64,000 nucleotides of DNA from Pseudomonas sp. GD04091 (GTDB lineage Bacteria; Pseudomonadota; Gammaproteobacteria; Pseudomonadales; Pseudomonadaceae), in the NCBI RefSeq assembly GCF_029836165.1, contig NZ_JAOEBG010000002.1:310001-374000 (forward strand), written 5' to 3'. The position numbers and the translations under genes were made by a program. This document shows, piece by piece, positions 41,185-50,600 of the stretch. How positions within the stretch are numbered: position 1 is the first letter of the stretch; each line of letters opens with the position of its first letter. The notes under the pieces were generated by a model, which saw only the letters and a list, made by a program, of their open reading frames with translations, did not search any database and had not been told where the DNA came from.

Positions 41185-41605
41185 GGGCCTGGCGCTGGCC
41201 CTCGCCGTCGTGGTGCTCGGCGGATGCGCCACCAGCAAGGAAAAGCTGCTGCCCCACGGCGACAGCACGATGATGGACATCTGGCAGCAGAACGCCGGTG
41301 ACGGCGGTGGTAGCGCCGGCCAGGTGGCACGTCGGCAGTTGCTCGATGCACGCCAGAGCCTGCGCCGGCCGTTGACCGAAGCCGACGTGCAAGCCGCACC
41401 TTCCGAGCAGATGCGCTACACGCGCACTGCGCGCAACGAGGTCTATCGCCAGTTCCAGCGCCTGCCCAATCCCGATCTCGTGATGTACGTGTATCCGCAC
41501 CTGGCAGGCACGGACCCCGTGCCGGTCCCGGGCTATACGACCGTGTTCCCGCTGTACCAGCGCGTGCAGTACGCCATGCCGGGCGAGCGCGTGGAGGACT
41601 ACTGA
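41165..41605 (+). CDS. TIGR03751-type lipoprotein
   Basis: This 146-residue lipoprotein has lipobox LGG-Cys21. The mature part has KLLPHGDSTMMDIWQQNAG and a C-terminal YTTVFPLYQRVQYAMPGE. It occupies the TraV/VirB7 position and probably stabilises the outer-membrane core complex. Its start lies inside the 3' end of the VirB10-like gene. Its stop overlaps the VirB4 start (TGATG). Confidence 0.84.
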   Translation: MLLNLTKGLALALAVVVLGGCATSKEKLLPHGDSTMMDIWQQNAGDGGGSAGQVARRQLLDARQSLRRPLTEADVQAAPSEQMRYTRTARNEVYRQFQRLPNPDLVMYVYPHLAGTDPVPVPGYTTVFPLYQRVQYAMPGERVEDY

Positions 41606-44481
41606 TGCAGTGGAAATTCCCGTGGCTGAGGCCGACCGCCGAAGGTGCCAACGATACGACCGATGACGACCAGCCGGACGGGTGGCAGCGCCACGTCGAG
41701 ACCTTGCGCCAGGCTGGCATCCCCGAACCTGGCGCGGCGCTCCAAGGCCGCAGGCCGGCGACCGTGACCGACGATCAGGCGCTGTACGACGTGGCGCCTT
41801 CCTTCGTGGAACTCCTGCCCTGGGTGGAGTTTCTGCCCGAGTCGAAGGCCATGCTGCTGGAAGACGGGCACTCGGTGGCGGCCTTCTACGAGCTTGTGCC
41901 GCTGGGCACCGAAGGCAGGGAGCCTGGCTGGCTCGCCCACGCCCGCGACGCCTTGGAGAACGCGCTCCAGGACAGTTTCGATGAACTGGACGAGAACCCA
42001 TGGGTCCTGCAGCTCTACGCGCAGGACGAACCGAGCTTCGACCAATACATGCAGACGCTGCGCGACTATGTGCAGCCGCGTGCGCGCGATACGGCCTTCA
42101 CCGAGTTCTACCTTCGCTTCTTCGGCCACCACCTTCGCGCGGTAGCTAAGCCTGGCGGTCTGTTCGAGGACACGGTAGTCACGCGGCTGCGCTGGCGCGG
42201 CCAGACCCGGCGCGTGCGCATGGTGGTCTATCGCCGCGCGACCGGACAGGCCAGCCGCCGTGGCCAGACACCCGAGCAGATGCTGAACATCGTCTGCGAC
42301 CGCCTGTGCGGCGGACTGGCGAACGCCGGTATCCGGGCTCGGCGCATGGTGGCCGCTGATGTCCACGACTGGCTACTGCGCTGGTTCAATCCCCGGCCCA
42401 CGCTGCTCGGGCCTGGGGCCGATGACCGGGAGCGCTTCTATGCGCTGGCCCGCTATCCAGACGAGACCGAGGACGGCGAGATCGAACTGGCGAGCGGGCG
42501 GGACTTCAGCCAACGATTGTTCTTCGGCCAGCCGCGTTCCGACGTAACGCACGGCACCTGGCACTTCGACGGTATGCCGCATCGCGTACTGATCACCGAT
42601 CGGCTGCGCATGCCGCCGGGCACGGGACACCTGACCGGCGAGACCCGCAAAGGGGATGCCATCAACACGCTCTTCGACCAGATGCCCGAGGACACCACCC
42701 TTTGTCTCACGATGGTCGCCACGCCCCAGGATGTTCTCGAATCGGATCTCAATCACCTGGCGAAGAAGGCTGTGGGAGAAACCCTGGCGTCGGAGCAGAC
42801 ACTCAAGGATGTGCATGAAGCCCGCTCCCTGATCGGCAGCGCGCACAAGCTCTATCGCGGGACGCTGGCGTTCTATCTGCGCGGGCGCGACGAGGCGGAA
42901 CTGGACCGGCGCGGCCTGGACCTGGCGAACGTGATGCTCAACGCCGGGCTACAGCCGGTGCGCGAAGACGACGAAGTGGGGCCACTGAGCAGCTATCTGC
43001 GCTGGCTACCGTGCTGCTACAACCCCGGCCAGGATCGGCGTAAGTGGTACACCCAACTGATGTTCGCCCAGCACGCCGCGAACCTGTCTCCGGTGTGGGG
43101 CCGTGCCCAAGGTACGGGGCACCCCGGCATCACGATGTTCAACCGCGGGGGCGGCCCGATCACTTTTGATCCGCTGAACAGGTTGGACAGGCAAATGAAT
43201 GCCCACCTGTTTCTGTTCGGTCCCACCGGCTCCGGTAAGTCCGCGACGCTCAACAACCTCTTGAACCAAGTCACGGCCATCTATCGGCCGCGGCTGTTCA
43301 TCGTGGAAGCCGGCAACAGCTTCGGATTGTTCAGCGACTTCGCCAAACGCTTGGGCCTGACAGTGAACCGGGTGAAGCTGGCCCCCGGCTCAGGCGTGAC
43401 GCTGGCGCCGTTCGCCGACGCCCGCCGGCTGATCGAAACGCCCAGCGACGTGCAGACCCTCGACGCCGATGCGCTGGACGAGGATCTGCTGTCGGACGCC
43501 GCCGTGATGGATGCGGACGAGCAGCGCGACGTACTGGGCGAATTGGAGATCACGGCACGCCTGATGATCACCGGCGGCGAGGACAAAGAAGAAGCGAGGA
43601 TGACGCGGGCTGATCGCTCGCTCATCCGTCAGTGCATCCTCGACGCGGCCGAGCACTGCGTGGCCGAGAAGCGCACGGTACTGACGCGCGACGTGCGCGA
43701 CGCCTTGCGTGCTCGCGGCAATGACACGACGTTGCCCGAGATGCGGCGCGTGCGGCTGCTGGAGATGGCAGACGCGATGGACATGTTTTGTCAGGGGGCC
43801 GATGGCGAAATGTTTGACCGGCCCGGCACCCCGTGGCCCGAGGCCGACATCACGCTGGTCGATCTGGCGACCTATGCCCGCGAGGGCTACAACGCGCAGC
43901 TCTCCATCGCCTACATCAGCCTGATCAGCACGGTGAACAACATCGCCGAGCGCGACCAGTACCTCGGTCGGCCAATCATCAATGTGACCGATGAAGGCCA
44001 CATCATCACCAAGAATCCGTTGCTCGCACCCTACGTGGTCAAGATCACAAAAATGTGGCGCAAGTTGGGCGCGTGGTTCTGGCTGGCTACGCAAAATATC
44101 GACGACCTGCCACGGGCCGCGGAGCCCATGCTCAACATGATTGAGTGGTGGGTGTGCCTGTCGATGCCGCCCGATGAAGTCGAGAAGATCGCGAAGTTCC
44201 GCGAACTCTCGCCGGCGCAGAAGGCGCTGATGCTGTCCGCGCGCAAAGAGGCGGGGAAATTCACCGAGGGCGTCATCCTCTCCAAGAGCATGGAAGTGCT
44301 GTTCCGTGCTGTGCCACCAAGCCTGTATCTCGCGCTCGCGCAGACCGAGCCCGAGGAGAAGGCCGAGCGCTTCCAGCTTATGCAGCAATATGGCTGCACC
44401 GAACTGGAAGCAGCCTTCAAGGTGGCCGAGAAGATCGACCAGGCGCGCGGCATCGAGTCGCCGGCTCTGGAACTTTCGTAA
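41605..44481 (+). CDS. VirB4/TraC-family conjugative transfer ATPase
   Basis: This 958-residue protein of TIGR03744 type has an N-terminal domain with NPWVLQLYAQDEPSFDQYMQTLRDYVQPRARDT and a C-terminal P-loop core. Walker A GPTGSGKS lies at about residue 538 and the Walker B region NVTDEGHIITKNPLL near 792. It is a cytoplasmic ATPase powering pilus assembly and transfer. Length is normal for ICE VirB4. It starts directly on the stop of the lipoprotein gene and is followed after 13 bases by a DsbA-like gene. Confidence 0.93.
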   Translation: MQWKFPWLRPTAEGANDTTDDDQPDGWQRHVETLRQAGIPEPGAALQGRRPATVTDDQALYDVAPSFVELLPWVEFLPESKAMLLEDGHSVAAFYELVPLGTEGREPGWLAHARDALENALQDSFDELDENPWVLQLYAQDEPSFDQYMQTLRDYVQPRARDTAFTEFYLRFFGHHLRAVAKPGGLFEDTVVTRLRWRGQTRRVRMVVYRRATGQASRRGQTPEQMLNIVCDRLCGGLANAGIRARRMVAADVHDWLLRWFNPRPTLLGPGADDRERFYALARYPDETEDGEIELASGRDFSQRLFFGQPRSDVTHGTWHFDGMPHRVLITDRLRMPPGTGHLTGETRKGDAINTLFDQMPEDTTLCLTMVATPQDVLESDLNHLAKKAVGETLASEQTLKDVHEARSLIGSAHKLYRGTLAFYLRGRDEAELDRRGLDLANVMLNAGLQPVREDDEVGPLSSYLRWLPCCYNPGQDRRKWYTQLMFAQHAANLSPVWGRAQGTGHPGITMFNRGGGPITFDPLNRLDRQMNAHLFLFGPTGSGKSATLNNLLNQVTAIYRPRLFIVEAGNSFGLFSDFAKRLGLTVNRVKLAPGSGVTLAPFADARRLIETPSDVQTLDADALDEDLLSDAAVMDADEQRDVLGELEITARLMITGGEDKEEARMTRADRSLIRQCILDAAEHCVAEKRTVLTRDVRDALRARGNDTTLPEMRRVRLLEMADAMDMFCQGADGEMFDRPGTPWPEADITLVDLATYAREGYNAQLSIAYISLISTVNNIAERDQYLGRPIINVTDEGHIITKNPLLAPYVVKITKMWRKLGAWFWLATQNIDDLPRAAEPMLNMIEWWVCLSMPPDEVEKIAKFRELSPAQKALMLSARKEAGKFTEGVILSKSMEVLFRAVPPSLYLALAQTEPEEKAERFQLMQQYGCTELEAAFKVAEKIDQARGIESPALELS

Positions 44482-44494
44482 GCCGGAGAACGCC

Positions 44495-45256
44495 ATGAAG
44501 CAGAAACGACCTTCCATTCCGATGCAGGTGCAGGCGTCCCGCCATCGGCGCTCGCGGCTCCGCTGGCCCTGGGCCGTGGCTGCTGCGCTGGTTGCGCTGC
44601 TGCTGATCTGGCTCATGTCCCGGTCGCCCGGCGAATCTTCAACGCAGCCGCCTGCGACGGTCTCCACTGCGCAGGTGGCTGGGCCTCCCTGGCAAATGGG
44701 CAACCCCGAAGGTCGCTTCACGCTGACGCTCCATGCCGACCTGGAATGCCCGTTTTGCCGGGAGTACTTCCCTCAACTGAAGCGATGGGTCGGCAATAAC
44801 GCCGACGTGGCCCTGCAATGGCACCATCAGCCGCTGGCTGCGCACGAGCCGGCCGCGTCAGCCGAGGCACGTTTGACCGAGTGCGTCGCCGAAGCTGGCG
44901 GGCATGCCGCGTTCTGGCATGCCGTCGAGTGGGTCTATGCCCACACGCGCAGTGACGGCCAGGGATTGCCCGATGGCCTGCGCTACCCCGAATCGACGCC
45001 GGCCGTTGAGCAGTGCATGACAAGCGAACGGACCGATGTGGTCATCCGTGCCCAGGCTGCGGAAGCCACCAAGAGCGGCGTGACCGCCACGCCATCGCTG
45101 CGTCTGCTTGATCGCCAGACGGGCCAAGCCATCCTGTTGCAAGGGCCGATCGAGGGCGACGCCTTGCTGTCGGCCATGGACATGCTGGCGGCTGATGACG
45201 CGGACGCTGCGCCCGCTACCGATAAGCCTACCGACGCCACCGATGCGCCCCGGTAG
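44495..45256 (+). CDS. DsbA/DsbC-like thioredoxin-fold protein
   Basis: This 253-residue membrane-anchored or exported protein has a basic N-terminus, one hydrophobic helix (about residues 25-42), then a DsbA-family thioredoxin fold with ECPFCREYFPQL (CPFC). The cis-Pro loop SGVTATPSLRLLD follows. It would form or isomerise disulfide bonds in Cys-rich secretion proteins such as the TraU- and TraH-like ones downstream. ATG 44495 has CGGAGAA upstream. It ends this operon before the gap with motif D. Confidence 0.85.
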   Translation: MKQKRPSIPMQVQASRHRRSRLRWPWAVAAALVALLLIWLMSRSPGESSTQPPATVSTAQVAGPPWQMGNPEGRFTLTLHADLECPFCREYFPQLKRWVGNNADVALQWHHQPLAAHEPAASAEARLTECVAEAGGHAAFWHAVEWVYAHTRSDGQGLPDGLRYPESTPAVEQCMTSERTDVVIRAQAAEATKSGVTATPSLRLLDRQTGQAILLQGPIEGDALLSAMDMLAADDADAAPATDKPTDATDAPR

Positions 45257-45367
45257 TGCATGGCCCTTGAGGCCACACCGCCACCACTTCTTCAATCACG
45301 GCGGGGGCTTCGGCTTCCGCCTTTTTCGTTGGCTTGAGACAAGCAGGTATGCGGGCAGTCCGCGATG

Positions 45368-45381
45368 CGCATTGTTTGTTG
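45368..45381 (+). promoter_or_regulatory. conjugation promoter-like motif, copy D
   Basis: CGCATTGTTTGTTG, preceded by TGCGGGCAGTCCGCGATG, 57 bases before the TIGR03757 gene. Same spacing as copies B and C to their genes. Confidence 0.6.
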
Positions 45382-45438
45382 GGATCGCATCGGATTCGCG
45401 TTTGACTATGGCCCTGATCTACTTCCGGGACACGCGAC

Positions 45439-45885
45439 ATGCCAGCATCCTTTTCCAAGTTCGCGCCAGGCTGGAGAACACTCGGCTTGGCCGTTGCGTT
45501 GCCGGCTGCCCTGGCCGTTTTCAGCCCGTCCACCTTCGCCGCCGACGTACTGGTTGTCACCGACAGCCGCCACCCCGTCAAGACGATGGGCGGCGAGCGG
45601 CTGATCGAACTGGACGAAGCCCACCGGATTGAAGCGGAGCTTTCTGCGGAACTGCCTGCCGACCCCGAGCAGGCGACGGCCATCGTCAAGCGCCGGCTGA
45701 ACCAGGGCGGTGCCGACATCCAACGCCGCATCGCTTCCGCATACCAGGGCGTCACCGACGCATGGAGCCTAGGCGTCACGAGCATTCCGGCCGTCGTGGT
45801 GGATAAGCGCTACGTGGTCTATGGCGAGCCAGACGTGGCCCGCGCCGTCGCGCGCATCGAGCAGCGTCGGAGGACCCAGCCGTGA
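45439..45885 (+). CDS. TIGR03757-type periplasmic protein (TrbC/TraW-like)
   Basis: This 148-residue exported protein has a signal peptide ending about FAADV. The rest is a thioredoxin-like domain without the CxxC pair: VLVVTDSRHPVKTMGG, IVKRRLNQGGADIQRRIASAYQGV, and the cis-Pro segment LGVTSIPAVVVDKRYVVYGEPDVARAV. This resembles TrbC of F-type systems. It opens the third secretion block behind motif D and overlaps the next gene by four bases (GTGA). Confidence 0.82.
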   Translation: MPASFSKFAPGWRTLGLAVALPAALAVFSPSTFAADVLVVTDSRHPVKTMGGERLIELDEAHRIEAELSAELPADPEQATAIVKRRLNQGGADIQRRIASAYQGVTDAWSLGVTSIPAVVVDKRYVVYGEPDVARAVARIEQRRRTQP

Positions 45886-46829
45886 CCCGACCATTCGACC
45901 TGATGCGCCGCCTGCGTGCTGGCGTGGCCTCCGTGCTGCTGCTCAGCGCAACGGGCAGCTATGCCCTCAACACCGCGACCATCGTCGGCTCGGTGGCATC
46001 GCCAGACTGCCTCGAATACCGCGTCGTTGGAATCTGCTACTGGCTTTACTGCACCTGGACAGGCTGCACGGTGCGCACGTCCATCAAGGTGCGCCACTAC
46101 ATCCCCGATGCGGTGGTGTCGTCGTACTCGAACACCGGGGAGAACCCCTGGGTTGAAGTGCGCGCCATGAGTACGCCCAATCCTTCGGCCCAGGCCGGCG
46201 GGGACGGCACCACCAACGAGGATCACGAAAACAATCTCGCCAAGTTCAAGAACGCCGACGTCATCGGCCATCCCGGCGCCGAAGTGTTCAACCAGTTCGT
46301 CTCGTCGTCGGGCTACTTCTGCGAGGGTGCGGGTACGGCGTTCATGCCGTACTTGCTGAGCACTCTGGACACACTGGCCTGGCGCTATAACGTGCCCGAG
46401 ATGGCCTACCCGGAAGCGCTTATTCCGGGCATGCGAGAGGTCGGCGCACGCACCACGATGAACCTCTGGGGCAACGTGTACCCCCGCGGCGGCTTCCTGC
46501 ACCAGACCGACGACCACAAGGCCGGCGCAGTAGTCGCCCAGCGCGCTGGCGATGTCGTCACGCGCCGCGGGCAGATCCACGTCTATCAGCCCCTGCTGGC
46601 GAACTCGCGGCCCGGCTACTGGCCCGCCGGCGCGCTGATGGAGGGAGATGCCTCGACCGGCAAGTGGCAAGAACTCACTCCCGTTCTGTCCTCGTCCTGC
46701 ACGGTCTTCCCGCGCAGCGGCTTCCTGACCCAGGCCCAACAGGGTGACTACGCCTGGGCGCTGTGGCGGCCCTATGCGTGCTGCGAACGCCGCGGCCAGG
46801 TGTTCCTCGGCAGCGTCGATTTCTATTGA
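45882..46829 (+). CDS. TIGR03756-type protein (TraU-like)
   Basis: This 315-residue exported protein starts with GTG on the stop of the preceding gene. It has a signal peptide ending near SYALN and a Cys-rich TraU-like start (SPDCLEYRVVGICYWLYCTWTGCTVRTSIKVRHY), which fits a need for the DsbA-like protein upstream. The C-terminal half has WRPYACCERRGQVFLGSVDFY. TraU proteins are periplasmic and needed for DNA transfer and mating-pair stability. Confidence 0.85.
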   Translation: MTRPFDLMRRLRAGVASVLLLSATGSYALNTATIVGSVASPDCLEYRVVGICYWLYCTWTGCTVRTSIKVRHYIPDAVVSSYSNTGENPWVEVRAMSTPNPSAQAGGDGTTNEDHENNLAKFKNADVIGHPGAEVFNQFVSSSGYFCEGAGTAFMPYLLSTLDTLAWRYNVPEMAYPEALIPGMREVGARTTMNLWGNVYPRGGFLHQTDDHKAGAVVAQRAGDVVTRRGQIHVYQPLLANSRPGYWPAGALMEGDASTGKWQELTPVLSSSCTVFPRSGFLTQAQQGDYAWALWRPYACCERRGQVFLGSVDFY

Positions 46830-46839
46830 GGGTACGGCG

Positions 46840-48234
46840 ATGAAGCGTCCTGAACTGATGAACCTCTCCCCGAAGGTATGCCGTTCGCTGCGCTCGACCG
46901 TGCTGGCCGGCGCGCTCGCGTTGGGCTGCGGCCTGGCATGGGCACAGACCGGCTTCCAGACCAGCGGCCCCGTTATCGGCGATGAGGTCATGTATTCGAT
47001 CGGCGGCGGCAGCGCGGTGTCCATGGGCCGTGCGGCCGGCATGCGCTCCATCGGGGTTGGTGTGGGCTGGAACAGCAACCTGATATGCGGCGACATGAGC
47101 ATCCAGACCACGTTGCGCAATCAGCTCAACGGCATCACGAACGGCTTCCAACAGATCATGAGCAACGTGATCCAGAGCGCGACGAGTGCCGTGGCATCCC
47201 TGCCTGCGCTGATCATCCAGCGTGCCGATCCCGGCCTCTACAACCTGCTCACCAACGGCGTGCTGCAAGCGCGGATGGATTTCGACCGCTCCAAGCTGAC
47301 GTGTCGTGCAATGGCCGAGAAGATGGCCGACATGGCGGGTGGACAGTTGGGCTGGAGCCAGATGGCCGAAGGCATGGCGTTGCGCGATGCTGTGTCGAGC
47401 ACGGATGCCGTGTCAGCCATCGAGCAGGCCGAGACGCGCCGCGGCAACGACGGCGTGCCTTGGGTGGGCGGCAGCAATGCCGGCGGCGCTGGCCAGCCCG
47501 CGATCCGGGTGGTCGGCGACGTCACCCGCGCGGGCTACAACCTGGTCAACGGCCGCGGCGTGACGGACACGTCGTCCATCACGCCCGCCAGTTGCGCGAG
47601 CCTGTCCTGCCAGACCTGGACCTCGCCGCAGCAAGCGGTCGAATGGGCTACGCGGGTGCTCGGGGAGCAAGAGCAGCGCACCTGCGATTCCTGCACCAAG
47701 ACCGAGACCGTGCCCGGCGTCGGGCTGACGCCGCTGATCCAGGAGGAATACGAGGCGAAGCTGGAAGCCCTGCAGGAGTTGGTCTCGGGAACGCGCAACA
47801 CGACGTTCGAGAACCTGCGCGAGGCCGGCAGCACGTCGCTGCCCATCACGCGTGGCGTCATCGAGGCGTTGCGCGACGAACCGGACCAAGACCTGCTGGC
47901 AAGGCGCCTGGCGTCGGAGGTTGCGCTGTCATCGGTGCTGGAGAAGGCACTGCTGCTCCAGCGGACCCTGCTGACCGGAAAGAAGGAACCCAACGTCGCG
48001 GCGAACCAGTTGGCGGTCGAGGCCGTGAACCACGAGAGCAACACGCTCGACCAGGAGATCCGCAACCTCAAGACCGAACTGGAGCTGCGGCGCGAGCTGG
48101 CGAACAACTCCCCCATGGCCATCATCCAGCGCCACGGCACGCGCGCAGCCGGATCGCGCGGCATCTACGAAGGTGATCCGGTGCCCGACCGTCTCGACCA
48201 GTTGCAGAAGGGCAATCCGGGGAGTCGGCCATGA
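46840..48234 (+). CDS. TIGR03755-type protein (TraH-like)
   Basis: This 464-residue exported protein has a signal peptide ending about AWAQT. It contains SIGVGVGWNSNLICGDMSIQTTLRNQLNGITNGFQQIM, several Cys in the middle (CASLSCQTW, CDSCTK) and a long C-terminal helical part (SVLEKALLLQRTLL...). It occupies the TraH position after the TraU-like gene and probably helps pilus extension or mating stability. It overlaps the next gene by ATGA. Confidence 0.84.
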   Translation: MKRPELMNLSPKVCRSLRSTVLAGALALGCGLAWAQTGFQTSGPVIGDEVMYSIGGGSAVSMGRAAGMRSIGVGVGWNSNLICGDMSIQTTLRNQLNGITNGFQQIMSNVIQSATSAVASLPALIIQRADPGLYNLLTNGVLQARMDFDRSKLTCRAMAEKMADMAGGQLGWSQMAEGMALRDAVSSTDAVSAIEQAETRRGNDGVPWVGGSNAGGAGQPAIRVVGDVTRAGYNLVNGRGVTDTSSITPASCASLSCQTWTSPQQAVEWATRVLGEQEQRTCDSCTKTETVPGVGLTPLIQEEYEAKLEALQELVSGTRNTTFENLREAGSTSLPITRGVIEALRDEPDQDLLARRLASEVALSSVLEKALLLQRTLLTGKKEPNVAANQLAVEAVNHESNTLDQEIRNLKTELELRRELANNSPMAIIQRHGTRAAGSRGIYEGDPVPDRLDQLQKGNPGSRP

Positions 48235-48578
48235 GCGCGACTCGGCTGCGTCCGCGCTGGCTGTTCAGCCGGCGCGCGGCGAAGGCGCTGCTGTGGGTGG
48301 TTGTGCTCCTTGCTGCCGCCGTGGGTGCCAACGTCGCCGGAATCTATCTCGTCGGCAGCGTGGCCGGCTGGGAGCGGTGGTTGGCGGCCGCTGCAGGCTA
48401 CTTCCTGGTGTGGCGGCTGTGCCTGTACGGCGCGACGGCCTACGGCTGGGTCTGGATGCGCCGCCGGCTGCTGGCGCGTGAGGACGACGCGCAAGCGCGG
48501 CGCCGCCTGGTGCGCAGCGAGATCGCCGGCGCAGTCGCCATCGTGGCGCTGGAAGCCAGCCTGCTGATGCAAGGCTGA
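48231..48578 (+). CDS. small integral membrane protein of the secretion block
   Basis: This 115-residue protein has three hydrophobic helices: about residues 18-42, 48-68 and 96-113. A basic cytoplasmic loop RRRLLAREDDAQARRRLVRSE lies between the last two. Such a protein always sits between the TraH-like and TraG-like genes of these ICEs. No function is known. The overlap with the TraH-like gene suggests coupled translation. Confidence 0.78.
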   Translation: MSATRLRPRWLFSRRAAKALLWVVVLLAAAVGANVAGIYLVGSVAGWERWLAAAAGYFLVWRLCLYGATAYGWVWMRRRLLAREDDAQARRRLVRSEIAGAVAIVALEASLLMQG

Positions 48579-48593
48579 GGGGGGATTCGTGAC

Positions 48594-50141
48594 ATGACGC
48601 TTTTCACCACGGATTACCTGGAGTACTACCTGACCCTCGTGTCGTGGATCGTCCATAACGGCATCTGGGCAGTGCTGGTGTCGAGCGGTGTATTCGCGCT
48701 GCCTTTCGTCGCCATCATCGTGCAAGAGTGGCTGAAGGCCCGTGCGGAAGGCGCCGACGAAGGCAACAAGGGCGTGCTCTCGGCTGCGCGCATCGAGAAC
48801 CGGGTATTCGTCGCAATCGTGGTGGTGATGTTCGCCGGTATTCCATTCATCGACGTGGACCTCAACACCATCCAGTACGACAGCTCGCGCTCGGCGCAGT
48901 GCCAGGTCAGCGTGCCGCAGCCCACGGATACCGGCTGGTCGCAGTCTTTCAGCACCATCAACAACCAGTCGGCGAAAGTGCCGGTCTGGTGGGCCTTCAT
49001 GCACGCGCTCTCGCGCGCCGTCACGGGTGCGTCGGTGGCGGCGATCCCGTGCGGTACGGACCTTCGGCAAATGCGCATGGAGATCGACGCGACCCGCATT
49101 GACGATCCAGTGTTGGCCCAGGAAGTGGCGGATTTCTCGCGGGATTGCTATGGCGCTGCGCGAGCCAAATTGTTCATGCAGCGGCCTCAGCTCGATGAGC
49201 AGCAGATGCACGACGTGACTTGGATCGGGTCCAGGTTTTTCACGGACACGAGCGGCTACTACGACACCTATCGCTCCAGCACGCCGCGCGAGGACTGGCC
49301 CTACGACAGCACCCGTGACGCAGGGCTCGCGCAGGTGGCCAGCGGTGGCGGCTACCCGACCTGCCGCCAGTGGTGGAGCGATGGGAGCAACGGCCTGCGG
49401 GCACGCCTGCTGGGTCAGGTGGACCCGAGCCTGTTGAATCGGCTGGCGGGCTGGGCCGGGTTCCTGAGCCGGGCCGAGGTGGACGACTCGGTGATCCGCG
49501 CCATCGCATCACCGCGGCAACAGAAATTGAACCAGGGCAGCGTCTATACCGATTACGGTGGCCAGATCGAAATGACCGACCCGAACATCATCACCCGGGC
49601 GGCAGCCGACGTAGGACTGGCGGTGGGCTCGCTGGGCTACTTCCCCGCCATGGATGCAATGCGCCAGGCTCTTCCGATGGTGCTGGCGCTCTTGAAGATG
49701 GCGCTGGTCATTTGCATTCCGGTGGTGCTCATGGTCAGCACCTACAACCTGAAAACACTCGTGACGGTCAGCGTGGTGCAGTTTGCGCTGTTCTTCGTGG
49801 ATTTCTGGTTTCAACTCGCGCGCTGGATCGACAGCACCGTTCTCGACGCGCTCTACGGATGGGGCTGGGGATGGAACCGGCCGCATACGAATTTCGATCC
49901 GGTCATGGGCCTCAACAATGCCTTTGGAGACATGCTGTTGAATTTCGTCATGGCGACGATGTTCATCGTACTGCCCTTGTTCTGGGTAACCGCCTTGGGA
50001 TGGGCGGGCTACGCCGTGGGAGGCATGTTGCAAGGGCTTGCTGCTGGTACGGCAGGCGCCAAAGCGGCCGGCGGCAAAGCCGCCGACATGGCGTTTGGCG
50101 GCGCTATGAAGTGGGCATCGACACCCAGCAAGAAGAAGTAG
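48594..50141 (+). CDS. traG: TraG N-terminal-type mating protein
   Basis: This 515-residue membrane protein is of the TraG-N family. It has an N-terminal helix (LVSWIVHNGIWAVLVSSGVFALPFVAIIV), a second helix about residue 78, a long periplasmic region, and three closely spaced hydrophobic helices from about residue 360. The end is Gly/Ala/Lys-rich. It lacks the long C-terminal entry-exclusion part of F TraG. It probably takes part in pilus assembly and mating-pair stabilisation. It is the last gene of the third secretion block. Confidence 0.86.
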   Translation: MTLFTTDYLEYYLTLVSWIVHNGIWAVLVSSGVFALPFVAIIVQEWLKARAEGADEGNKGVLSAARIENRVFVAIVVVMFAGIPFIDVDLNTIQYDSSRSAQCQVSVPQPTDTGWSQSFSTINNQSAKVPVWWAFMHALSRAVTGASVAAIPCGTDLRQMRMEIDATRIDDPVLAQEVADFSRDCYGAARAKLFMQRPQLDEQQMHDVTWIGSRFFTDTSGYYDTYRSSTPREDWPYDSTRDAGLAQVASGGGYPTCRQWWSDGSNGLRARLLGQVDPSLLNRLAGWAGFLSRAEVDDSVIRAIASPRQQKLNQGSVYTDYGGQIEMTDPNIITRAAADVGLAVGSLGYFPAMDAMRQALPMVLALLKMALVICIPVVLMVSTYNLKTLVTVSVVQFALFFVDFWFQLARWIDSTVLDALYGWGWGWNRPHTNFDPVMGLNNAFGDMLLNFVMATMFIVLPLFWVTALGWAGYAVGGMLQGLAAGTAGAKAAGGKAADMAFGGAMKWASTPSKKK

Positions 50142-50156
50142 TGCCTTGCTCCTTCG

Positions 50157-50516
50157 CTAGGTCTCATCAGATGGATCATGTGGATCTATCCGATACTCAT
50201 CGTGGGTATAGAGGCCAAAACCAGCGTGCCCGTGCCGCCACTCTGGTTCGGGTGGCTCCCATTCGACGGTATCGTACCCCCGGGCCACAAACACCAGCGC
50301 GACCAGCAGCAAGGCCAGCCAGAAAGCAACGTAGAGCAGCAGCCCCAGGATAGCCAGTTTGCCGGCCCACAGCAGCGCGGCAGCGCCAGCCAACGGCACA
50401 CGCTTGGACACCAACCAGTTCGTCACCCGCCGTTCGCCGCGCGCGTAGGCGCGCCACCCGCGGCCAAGGGCGCGGCCGAGGCGTTCTGCGGTACTGATGC
50501 GAGTCGTGGTGTTCAT
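50157..50516 (-). CDS. DUF3742 family membrane protein
   Basis: This 119-residue protein starts NTTTRISTAERLGRALGRGWRAYARGERR and has two hydrophobic helices (about residues 40-78) and an acidic C-terminus with YTHDEYRIDPHDPSDET. This is the DUF3742 layout, regularly found on the opposite strand after traG in ICEs of this family. Its role is unknown. GGAG precedes the start on the minus strand. Confidence 0.8.
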   Translation of the reverse strand: MNTTTRISTAERLGRALGRGWRAYARGERRVTNWLVSKRVPLAGAAALLWAGKLAILGLLLYVAFWLALLLVALVFVARGYDTVEWEPPEPEWRHGHAGFGLYTHDEYRIDPHDPSDET

Positions 50517-50600
50517 GGTCGTCTCCTGCTACAGAGGAATGCCTATTCCAGTTTGCTCCAATTCATTCGGTTCGGGGCTTCAATATGTTCTCTTGCTGCT

